A stretch of 64,000 bases of DNA from Psychrobacter immobilis (lineage in GTDB: Bacteria; Pseudomonadota; Gammaproteobacteria; Pseudomonadales; Moraxellaceae): the NCBI GenBank assembly GCA_904846145.1, contig CAJGZL010000001.1, positions 992,001 through 1,056,000 of the forward strand, read 5' to 3'. Of the stretch, positions 56,807 to 64,000 are shown piece by piece. Below the pieces are notes generated by a model that did not search any database, had not been told where the DNA came from, and worked only from the letters and a program-made list of their open reading frames with translations. Position 1 is the first letter of the stretch. Every line of letters begins with the position of its first letter. Position numbers and translations under genes: made by a program.

Positions 56807-57315
56807 ACTTAACTCTCCTAATTTACGGCTATCTAGTCATTAAAGTTTGCCCTATCTTCTATTACTATTCATTTTAGTTTCAGGTATTATAGGACAAATA
56901 TATTTTGTAGATTTAGCCCTACCTTAACATCGATACTTATCATTGCGTATCACGTTTGTAGAGCATTTCTATTATAATAAGTAATTGTTACCGTAAAATA
57001 GACGCATGAGTATGCTTTTAATAGTCTTTTTTACGCTCAAAGCTACTAGGCTTTTTTCCAAAAGCCCCCACATAACAATACTCGATAGCACTTTTGTAAT
57101 AATTTTTATTGTGACAGATCTTATATTAGTATAAGTCTACCATTAAAGTATTATTTCACTTGTCTCATCACGTTAACAAAACGTTGTCGATTGATTCCGT
57201 AAAAGCCGTTTTTCGGGCAGCTATATATCTAGAGGTAATTAGCGCTGCAAGCTTGGTTATTTAATTGCTAGGTTAATGAATCCTTAGATAAGCCATTATA
57301 AGTTTAGGAGTAGGT
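56807..57315. other. Intergenic region upstream of the ETF-QO gene
   Basis: This 509-bp AT-rich region contains promoters for the DUF1285-murI genes and for ETF-QO. I saw no RNA gene, no convincing ORF and no strong palindrome. Confidence 0.4.
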
Positions 57316-59301
57316 ATGCAAGAGCAAGACCGTAAGACATCAGTGGTTGATACTGATATTGATACTATCAACACTGATGCGCCACTAGCAGTAGATACTG
57401 CTAAGACAGATATGACTAAAGCTGACGATATTCGCGATAACGATGCTGAAGCCGTTGTCACTGAAAAGTCTGTAGTAGAAGTCACTGAGCAACCTACTGT
57501 TGATACTTTGCCAGCAGCGACAGTGGTCGTTGAAGAATCAGTAGCTAATGAAGCTGTCACCGAAAAGCCAGTAGCCAAAGAAGCTATTGTTGAAGAGCCA
57601 GCAGTCGAACAAGTCGTTGTTGAAGAGCCGATTATCGAAGAGCCTGAGATTGAGCGCGAATCAATGGAGTTCGATGTCATCGTTGTCGGTGGTGGTCCTG
57701 CTGGTCTATCTGCTGCTATTCGTTTGCGTCAGCAAGCCATTGCCGCAGGTAATGACGAATTCATGGTCTGTGTGGTCGAAAAAGGCTCTGAATTTGGCGC
57801 TCATATTTTATCAGGTGCCGTCATTGAGCCGCGTGCTTTGGATGAACTCATTCCTGATTGGAAAGAAAAAGGCGCGCCCCTCAATGTGCCAGCGACTGAA
57901 GATCGCGTTTATATGCTCAATTCAGCCAAACGTTCTATTAAGCTGATTGACTCCGTTATACCAGAGAGCATGCATAATAAAGGCAATTACATTGTCTCTT
58001 TAGCCAACGTAGTACGATGGCTCGCTGAGCAAGCTGAAGAATTAGAAGTCATGATGTTCCCAGGCTTCCCAGCAGCTGATATCTTGTATAACGATGATGG
58101 CTCAGTCAGAGGTATTTTGACGGGCGATATGGGCGTGGCTGCTGATGGCGATGCTAAACCAAGCTTTGAGCCAGGTTATGAGCTATTAGCCAAATACACT
58201 ATCTTTACTGAAGGTAGCCGTGGACACCTAGGCAAGCGCCTAATCAGTCGCTTCAGCTTAGATAAAGACGCTGATCCACAGCATTACGGTATTGGCCTAA
58301 AAGAGCTATGGGATATCGACCCTGCTAAGCACGAAGAAGGCGTGGTAATGCATGGTTCAGGCTGGCCTTTGACTGATACAGGCTCAACAGGTGGCTGGTG
58401 GTTATATTTTGCTGAAAATAACCAAGTCAGCTTTGGTATCGTGATTGATTTGTCCTACTCTAACCCTTATATGTCGCCGTTTGATGAATTACAGCGCTTA
58501 AAGACGCACCCTTTGATTAGCAATATTTTAGGGGGTGGTAAGCGCATCTCTTATGGCGCGCGCTCTTTAACTAAAGGCGGCTTAAATTCATTACCTAAGC
58601 TTACCTTCCCTGGTGGCGTATTAGCTGGCGATGATGCTGGCTTCTTAAATCCTGCCAAAATCAAAGGTACGCATACCGCTATGAAGTCAGGTATGCTAGC
58701 TGCAGAAGCTGTCTTTGAAGCGTTGCAAGCAGGTCGTCAGCATGATGAAGTCACTGAATATACCACTATGTTTGAAGAGTCGTGGTTATATCAAGATAAT
58801 CACCATGCCCGTAACTTCTCACCATCAATGCACCGTATGGGTCAGTGGATGGGCGGTGCCTATAACTTTGTTGAGCAAAACTTGCTCGGTGGTCAGTCGT
58901 TCCTTACTATTCATGATAATCTAAAGGATTACGATCAGCTTGAGCGTGCCGCGCATGCTTATAAGCCCGAGTATCCAAAGCCTGATGGCAAATTGACCTT
59001 TGATAAGCTATCGTCAGTCTTTATCTCTAATACCAATCATGCAGAAAATCAGCCTGTGCATTTAAAGCTGACAGATGCGACCGTTCCTATTTCTATCAAC
59101 TTGCCTTTATATGCTGAGCCTGCACGTTTGTATTGTCCAGCTGGCGTTTATGAAGTGGTAGAAGATGCTAAAGGTGCGCATTTTGTCATTAATGCGCAAA
59201 ACTGTGTACATTGTAAGACCTGCGATATAAAAGACCCTTCGCAGAATATCACTTGGGTCACGCCAGAAGGCGGCGGCGGTCCTAACTATCCCAATATGTA
59301 A
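57316..59301 (+). CDS. Electron transfer flavoprotein-ubiquinone oxidoreductase with long acidic N terminus
   Basis: ETF-QO passes electrons from ETF (fed by acyl-CoA dehydrogenases) to ubiquinone in the inner membrane. The FAD motif VIVVGGGPAGLSAAIRL starts about residue 121. The C terminus binds one 4Fe-4S cluster (CPAGVYE ... NCVHCKTCDIKDPSQNI) and ends PEGGGGPNYPNM, which is canonical. An N-terminal extension of about 116 residues is unusual: it is rich in Val, Glu, Ala, Thr and Pro with repeats such as VEEPAVEQVVVEEP. AGGAG lies 7 nt before ATG 57316, so the extension is probably translated. The gene is not near the fadBA genes. Confidence 0.95.
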   Translation: MQEQDRKTSVVDTDIDTINTDAPLAVDTAKTDMTKADDIRDNDAEAVVTEKSVVEVTEQPTVDTLPAATVVVEESVANEAVTEKPVAKEAIVEEPAVEQVVVEEPIIEEPEIERESMEFDVIVVGGGPAGLSAAIRLRQQAIAAGNDEFMVCVVEKGSEFGAHILSGAVIEPRALDELIPDWKEKGAPLNVPATEDRVYMLNSAKRSIKLIDSVIPESMHNKGNYIVSLANVVRWLAEQAEELEVMMFPGFPAADILYNDDGSVRGILTGDMGVAADGDAKPSFEPGYELLAKYTIFTEGSRGHLGKRLISRFSLDKDADPQHYGIGLKELWDIDPAKHEEGVVMHGSGWPLTDTGSTGGWWLYFAENNQVSFGIVIDLSYSNPYMSPFDELQRLKTHPLISNILGGGKRISYGARSLTKGGLNSLPKLTFPGGVLAGDDAGFLNPAKIKGTHTAMKSGMLAAEAVFEALQAGRQHDEVTEYTTMFEESWLYQDNHHARNFSPSMHRMGQWMGGAYNFVEQNLLGGQSFLTIHDNLKDYDQLERAAHAYKPEYPKPDGKLTFDKLSSVFISNTNHAENQPVHLKLTDATVPISINLPLYAEPARLYCPAGVYEVVEDAKGAHFVINAQNCVHCKTCDIKDPSQNITWVTPEGGGGPNYPNM

Positions 59302-59341
59302 GCTAATTATTGCTTATTTCAATATTACTGCTTATTTTAAT

Positions 59342-59374
59342 AAAAAACTCCGTTCACTATGAACGGAGTTTTTT
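59342..59374 (+). terminator. Terminator after ETF-QO
   Basis: AAAAAACTCCGTTCA (59342-59356) pairs with TGAACGGAGTTTTTT (59360-59374) over loop CTA. Confidence 0.93.
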
Positions 59375-59521
59375 GCTTCTCTATTTGTAGTCACCATAAC
59401 TTACCAGCGCTACGGTAGTACTGCTAGTATAGGTTTTTTGCAGCCTCTGTCTGCTAGCACGCAACAAAAAAAGCTTGTGAACATACCAACTATCGAGGTC
59501 ATCCGTATCCAAAACACCGCA

Positions 59522-59628
59522 TCAGAACCACCCAAATAAACCGCGTAGCGATTGTAAAGCAAATACCAAACCAATAAGCACAGACATCAGTAGTCCATAC
59601 CAAGGGTTATCAACGATTAATCACTCAT
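59522..59628 (-). pseudogene. Possible frameshifted small membrane-protein gene
   Basis: On the minus strand, GAGG precedes ATG AGT GAT at 59628. If one T were inserted, the frame would read MSDLIVDNPWYGLLMSVL, then IGLVFALQSLRGLFGWF and stop at 59522-59524, a 35-residue hydrophobic peptide. As the sequence stands, TAA stops it at the fourth codon. It could be a small protein broken by one base, a sequencing error, or chance. Confidence 0.35.
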
Positions 59629-60372
59629 TGCTGCCTCAGCTCTTTGTTATTAATCCTTGAAATTGTATACTAGTGCTCTATAACATAAAATTATTATCAA
59701 GTATAGTCACTCATATCAACTATAGTAGATAAAAGTTGGCTATAACAATCAGTAATAGACCTACCTTTTACATAGATATTCACCAAATAAATAACAAACA
59801 TTTATTTTAGAGATTTCGTTGATATAATCTCGGTTATCATGATAACTCTGTTACTGATGGTACAGTATATATGCCTTTGACTGGTTATCTGAAAAATCTA
59901 GACTGCTCAATTTAGCACTCAAGCACTTAGTTACTGAAAAGTAATTTTAAATTACTTATTGTTAACTGGCGCAGTTTTGTATATATTCCTAATAGATTTA
60001 TGACTGTTCCGTATAGTCATGAACAAATGAGCAAATAAACTGATATTAGAAATATTTGAATTTAAACGGTTGTTTTATAAATAATATCAGTAAGTGTTAA
60101 GCGTGACTCTTAAGATAAATATCATCTCTTTAATTTAGGAGTTTAATCTTATTAAGCAGTCACCAAACTTGCTCAGTTGGTTAACAAAATAGATTGGATG
60201 ATTATTTGGTCATTCTGCTTTAGCAGCCTATGTAAAGTTTTAGAATATTGATATTTTTAATCTTTAGCATAGACAACGATTAAATCGTATTAGGCGATAG
60301 ATGCTAAATCACAGTGACTTGTTCGTCCTTGATCAAATATCTTGTTTTTATATCAGGCAAAGGAGTTGTCCT

Positions 60373-60633
60373 ATGGAAAGTCACAACGACCCATCTGGTT
60401 ATTGGAGTGCCAATATCCGTCTCATTATAGGTAGCTTAATCATTTGGGCAGTATGCTCTTATGGTTTTGGTATTTTATTACGCCCACTAATAGCAGGTAT
60501 AAAAATTGGTGGTACTGACTTAGGTTTTTGGTTTGCACAGCAGGGATCTATCGGGATCTTTATTATCCTAATTTTCTTCTATGCTTGGCGTATGAATAAG
60601 CTAGATAAACAATATGGTGTAGACGAGGAATAG
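60373..60633 (+). CDS. DUF4212 protein, sodium symporter small subunit
   Basis: A small inner-membrane protein of 86 residues with two hydrophobic helices (~18-37 and 54-72). It begins MESHNDPSGYWSANIRLIIG and ends MNKLDKQYGVDEE, matching the small subunit (DUF4212) of the VC_2705-type sodium:solute symporter. I chose ATG 60373 because AAAGGAG lies about 8 nt upstream; the frame continues upstream to 60301. It is 4 bp before the large subunit, so they form an operon. Confidence 0.9.
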   Translation: MESHNDPSGYWSANIRLIIGSLIIWAVCSYGFGILLRPLIAGIKIGGTDLGFWFAQQGSIGIFIILIFFYAWRMNKLDKQYGVDEE

Positions 60634-60637
60634 CCCC

Positions 60638-62506
60638 ATGAGTCAATTTGTTATTAATATTATTTTTGTGGGACTGTCTTTTGCGCTATATTTTGGTATC
60701 GCGATTTGGGCACGTGCCGGTTCTACTAGTGAGTTTTATGTTGCAGGCGGTGGCGTCCATCCCGTAGTAAACGGTATGGCAACGGCTGCTGACTGGATGA
60801 GTGCCGCGTCATTCATCTCCATGGCAGGTCTAATTGCCGCCAGTGGTTATGGTGCATCGACTTATCTAATGGGCTGGACAGGCGGCTATGTTCTACTAGC
60901 CATGTTGTTAGCACCTTACTTACGTAAGTTCGGTAAGTTTACGGTGCCTGACTTTATTGGTGATCGTTTTTACTCTAAGACTGCAGCTATGATTGCTGTG
61001 GTTTGTTTGATTATTGCTTCGACTACTTATGTTATCGGTCAGATGACCGGTGCTGGTGTTGCCTTTTCACGCTTCTTAGAAGTTGAAAATACAACAGGTC
61101 TTATTATTGCTGCTATCGTTGTATTCTTTTACGCGGTACTTGGTGGTATGAAAGGGATTACTTATACGCAGGTTGCGCAGTATGTGGTTCTAATGATTGC
61201 TTATACCATTCCTGCGGTATTTATTTCACTTGAATTAACAGGTAATCCGATTCCAGGCCTAGGCTTGTTCTCAAACCATGTTGAATCAGGCGTGCCTATT
61301 TTGACTAAGCTAAACCAAGTCGTTACTGATCTAGGTTTTGCTTCTTACACTGCTGATGTACCTAACAAGCTAAACATGGTGCTATTTACTTTATCATTAA
61401 TGATTGGTACAGCAGGTCTACCCCACGTTATTATTCGCTTCTTCACGGTTCCTAAAGTTGCCGACGCACGTTGGACAGCGGGTTGGACACTAGTATTTAT
61501 CTCGCTATTATACTTTACTGCTCCAGCAGTAGGGGCTATGGCGCGTTTAAACTTGGTCGATACTATCTATCCACAGGGTGTTGATGCAGAGCCTATTAAC
61601 TATGATCAACGTCCAGACTGGATGAGAACATGGGAAGACACAGGTCTTATCAAGTATAACGATTTAAATAACGATGGTCGTGTTCAGTTCTATAGCGATG
61701 GTGGTCTTGGTGCTGCTGAGGCGGCTTTAGCTACTGCAACTACTGATGGTGGCGATGTTGCCGCAGCAACTGCAGCGGTTGATGCTGCTCGTATTGCAAA
61801 TGATTCTGTACTTGACGGTGCACTTGCTGCTCGTGGTTGGGCAGGTAACGAGCTGGATGTGAATGCTGATATTATGGTATTGGCGAATCCAGAAATTGCT
61901 AATCTACCGCCTTGGGTTATTGGTCTTATTGCCGCCGGTGGTTTGGCTGCAGCGCTATCAACAGCCGCAGGTCTACTACTCGCTATCTCATCAGCGATCA
62001 GTCATGACTTGATCAAACGTAACCTAAATCCGAATATTACTGATGCGCAAGAGTTGAAATATGCTCGTATCACTATGGGTGTAGCGATTGTAGTAGCGAC
62101 TTACTTAGGTATTAATCCACCAGGGTTTGCCGCACAGGTGGTAGCATTAGCCTTTGGTATTGCGGGTGCATCCTTGTTCCCTGTACTAATGATGGGTATT
62201 TTCTCAAAACGTATTAACAACCTTGGCGCTATCGCTGGTATGTTAACCGGTTTGATTACTATCCTAGTCTACATCTTTGTATTCAAAGGCTGGTTCTTTA
62301 TCAGTGGTACGGCTAGCTTCCCTGATACTGAAGAGTACTGGTTATTTGGTATCTCACCATTATCATTTGGTGCAGTTGGTGCCTTGCTTAACTTCATCGT
62401 AGCATTTGCAGTATCTTATGCTACTGCGCCACCACCTGCTCATATCCAAGAGTTGGTTGAGAGCGTACGTTCTCCACGTGGTGCAGGCGGTGCTGTTGAT
62501 CACTAA
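60638..62506 (+). CDS. VC_2705-type sodium:solute symporter large subunit
   Basis: A large inner-membrane transporter of the SSS family (622 residues), probably sodium-coupled uptake of a small carboxylate such as acetate; the substrate is inferred from the family only. It has the motif SEFYVAGGGVHPVVNGMATA, ADWMSAASFISMAGLIAASG and many hydrophobic helices. Between helices near residues 335-420 is a soluble loop with an EF-hand-like segment, DLNNDGRVQF, and an Ala-rich part (GGDVAAATAAVDAARIANDS). GAGGAA precedes the ATG. A terminator follows at 62554-62594. Confidence 0.92.
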   Translation: MSQFVINIIFVGLSFALYFGIAIWARAGSTSEFYVAGGGVHPVVNGMATAADWMSAASFISMAGLIAASGYGASTYLMGWTGGYVLLAMLLAPYLRKFGKFTVPDFIGDRFYSKTAAMIAVVCLIIASTTYVIGQMTGAGVAFSRFLEVENTTGLIIAAIVVFFYAVLGGMKGITYTQVAQYVVLMIAYTIPAVFISLELTGNPIPGLGLFSNHVESGVPILTKLNQVVTDLGFASYTADVPNKLNMVLFTLSLMIGTAGLPHVIIRFFTVPKVADARWTAGWTLVFISLLYFTAPAVGAMARLNLVDTIYPQGVDAEPINYDQRPDWMRTWEDTGLIKYNDLNNDGRVQFYSDGGLGAAEAALATATTDGGDVAAATAAVDAARIANDSVLDGALAARGWAGNELDVNADIMVLANPEIANLPPWVIGLIAAGGLAAALSTAAGLLLAISSAISHDLIKRNLNPNITDAQELKYARITMGVAIVVATYLGINPPGFAAQVVALAFGIAGASLFPVLMMGIFSKRINNLGAIAGMLTGLITILVYIFVFKGWFFISGTASFPDTEEYWLFGISPLSFGAVGALLNFIVAFAVSYATAPPPAHIQELVESVRSPRGAGGAVDH

Positions 62507-62553
62507 GCTATCGACTAATAAGCTTAGATATTGAACGTATCGTTTGTTACTCT

Positions 62554-62594
62554 ATCACTCACAGGCAGCTACTTGCTTGTGAGTGATTTTTTTA
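62554..62594 (+). terminator. Terminator after the symporter operon
   Basis: ATCACTCACA (62554-62563) pairs with TGTGAGTGAT (62578-62587), followed by seven T. Confidence 0.92.
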
Positions 62595-62687
62595 TCCTAT
62601 TATTGTTATAATTTAGACCTCTTAGAATAGATTTTATGACAAGTCATTGTTGTGTTAAATGCGCCGAGTGCGTTAAGGACAGAAGTT

Positions 62688-63233
62688 ATGCTTTTTGAGT
62701 TTATCGCAACTATAGCAGCTGGATTTGGTTTGGCTGGGATAGCACTAGTTATCACTCACCTCAGTAAGTTGGCGGGCAAACGGGCGCCAAAATGGTTGAT
62801 TCCGCTATTCGCTGCTATAGGTATTTTTGGTTTTCAGATCAATCAAGAATATAAATGGTATGGTCAACAAGTCGCTCAACTACCAGAAGGCGTGGAAGTT
62901 GTTAAGACTGCTAAAGAGAGCACTTGGTTTCGTCCTTGGTCTTATATCAAACCACAGATTTTTCGCTTTATAGCTGCAGACAGTGGCAACGCTCGCGCTA
63001 ATGCCAATAATGAAAATATGTATTTAGTTAATTTATATTTATTTGAGCGTCGTAGAAGTGTGCAACAGATTACACAAGTTATCGACTGTACAACTCCAGC
63101 TCGAGCAGACTATGTGTTACAAGAGAAAGATAGCACAATGACTATTGATGAGCATGTGAAGCAAACGACTGCTTGGCGCTCTTTAGCAAAGGACGATCCT
63201 TTATATACTACTATTTGTTTGAATAACGCTTAA
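62688..63233 (+). CDS. Hypothetical membrane protein
   Basis: A 181-residue protein with two N-terminal helices (~1-25 and ~36-52), then a soluble domain of about 120 residues: GFQINQEYKWYGQQVAQLPE, then STWFRPWSYIKPQI and a CTTPARADYV block. I do not recognise the family. ATG 62688 has an AAGGA site 9 nt upstream; the frame opens at 62652. Its 3' end overlaps the convergent rhomboid gene by 23 bp. No co-directional partner is adjacent. Confidence 0.75.
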   Translation: MLFEFIATIAAGFGLAGIALVITHLSKLAGKRAPKWLIPLFAAIGIFGFQINQEYKWYGQQVAQLPEGVEVVKTAKESTWFRPWSYIKPQIFRFIAADSGNARANANNENMYLVNLYLFERRRSVQQITQVIDCTTPARADYVLQEKDSTMTIDEHVKQTTAWRSLAKDDPLYTTICLNNA

Positions 63234-63825
63234 AAAGCATTGAGTAATCATGTTTAGAGTTGGCTCCTAACAATAGACCGGCGCATAGACCACCAAAGTG
63301 CGCTGCAAAAGACATCCCTGGCTGCGGCATCAAGCCTTGCTTAATAGTAAACCAAAATCCAGCTCCCATAACGATACAGGCTAATAAATAGCCCCAACGC
63401 CGTGCGAATAGCGCACCGCCTATCATATAACCTAGCATCGCAAAACATAACCCTGAGGCACCAATATGTATCGATAGTGGCGAACCTAGCAGCCAAGTCA
63501 TAACCCCCGAGGCTACGATTAGCTTAAGTATAGTACGATAAGCGTTGGTCTCGAACAGTCCAAATAAGAATAGTATTTGCAATAAAATAAGACTATTACC
63601 TATGATATGAGTTATATCACCATGCATAGTCCATGAGGCAAATATCCCTATCATACTACGCAGATCTACGGTACGCGGCACTATACCAAATATATTCCAC
63701 AGCCCGAATAAGAAGATATTATTAATAAAAAACAGTACCCACATAGGGATCAAAACAAAAGCATATAACCCTATCACTTGCTTTAGGCGGGTCAAGATTA
63801 AAGCAAGCATAGGTTGCCAGTTCAT
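63211..63825 (-). CDS. Rhomboid family intramembrane serine protease
   Basis: Rhomboids cleave membrane proteins inside the bilayer. The 204-residue protein has six or so hydrophobic helices. HGDITHIIGNSLI (His 68, His 73, Asn 77) sits in the second helix, the catalytic Ser in SIHIGASGLCF (Ser 124) and the catalytic His in AAHFGGLCAG (His 176), so the dyad is complete. Its stop codon lies inside the 3' end of the preceding convergent gene (23-bp overlap). Confidence 0.92.
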   Translation of the reverse strand: MNWQPMLALILTRLKQVIGLYAFVLIPMWVLFFINNIFLFGLWNIFGIVPRTVDLRSMIGIFASWTMHGDITHIIGNSLILLQILFLFGLFETNAYRTILKLIVASGVMTWLLGSPLSIHIGASGLCFAMLGYMIGGALFARRWGYLLACIVMGAGFWFTIKQGLMPQPGMSFAAHFGGLCAGLLLGANSKHDYSMLFKRYSNK

Positions 63826-64000
63826 AGTTAACCTCTAGAGTTATAGCAATGAAGCTCAATACTTTACAGAGCGCGGTTCGCGTTTAGTGGGAGTAAACGA
63901 TAATAATGAAGCTTTTTTATCTGCTATTGAATAATTATTAGCATGTAGTAAAGAAGTAGAATGATAAGGTACTAAAGCTGTTGGTACAAATTTTCGAGCG

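Larger units (their letters stand above)
59302..60372. other. About 1-kb intergenic region
   Basis: After the ETF-QO terminator there is about 1 kb without a convincing long gene. A possible short frameshifted reading frame lies at 59522-59628 on the minus strand (separate entry). The remainder is AT-rich and presumably carries the promoter of the symporter operon; I see no tRNA or riboswitch. Confidence 0.5.

Noticed and set aside
57273..57680. Ser/Thr/Val-rich ORF on the minus strand
   Set aside because: It is the reverse complement of the acidic ETF-QO extension, without start signals or domain.

Overview
The window looks like a chromosomal segment of a Moraxellaceae gammaproteobacterium, most likely Psychrobacter. 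This is inferred from the fairly low apparent GC, the protein style and the gene set (fadBA, cmoA/cmoB, DUF2788, DUF1285, a TsdA-like dihaem cytochrome, and a sodium symporter with a DUF4212 small subunit). No database search was possible. No rRNA, tRNA or CRISPR array was seen.

Layout. 1-4.4 kb: 3' part of a urease operon (end of ureC, then ureE, ureF, ureG and a HupE/UreJ-type permease) cut by an IS3-family element. 4.4-7.9 kb: a transposase remnant, rpmE2 (type B L31), a YceI protein, and a COG4315-type lipoprotein gene cut by a second, inverted copy of the same 1199-bp element. Rejoining the flanks of each element at its 4-bp target duplication restores an open frame, so both are recent independent insertions. 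8.4-18.6 kb: an FAD oxidoreductase, an IS5-family element inserted inside the stop codon of a LOG-family gene, a hydrolase, a solute symporter, an exonuclease, an M23 peptidase, dtd, psd, a DUF1287 protein and a cysteine hydrolase. 18.8-25.3 kb: fadBA beta-oxidation complex, ispA, dgkA and DUF72. 25.3-30.2 kb: palindromic repeats, a YdjM-like membrane protein, an unrecognised translationally coupled pair (two-TM protein plus cupin-like protein), a decayed copy of the sodB 3' end, an SDR gene and intact sodB.

30.5-42.6 kb is mostly core: rdgB, tig-clpP-clpX, an SDR, a frameshifted TsdA-like cytochrome, a PfoR-like EIIC protein, an FtsN-like SPOR protein, argS and a DUF2788 protein. 42.7-49.4 kb: DUF1176, cmoB, an orphan gene bordered by palindromic repeats, cmoA, msrA, a thiopurine methyltransferase-type gene and DUF1499. 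49.4-51.3 kb is a DarTG DNA ADP-ribosylation toxin-antitoxin pair. 51.7-64 kb: an MltB-like transglycosylase, a DUF4062-like protein with a 15-bp minisatellite, murI, DUF1285, an ETF-ubiquinone oxidoreductase with a long acidic N-terminal extension, the two-subunit sodium symporter, a small membrane protein and a rhomboid protease.

Functional links: UreE/F/G load nickel into urease and the broken permease would have supplied it. FadBA makes FADH2-linked electrons that ETF and ETF-QO pass to quinone. Tig, ClpP and ClpX act in protein folding and turnover. CmoA makes the cofactor used by CmoB for tRNA wobble uridine modification. The accessory parts (insertion sequences, the unrecognised pair, the repeat-bordered orphan and DarTG) sit between these core blocks.
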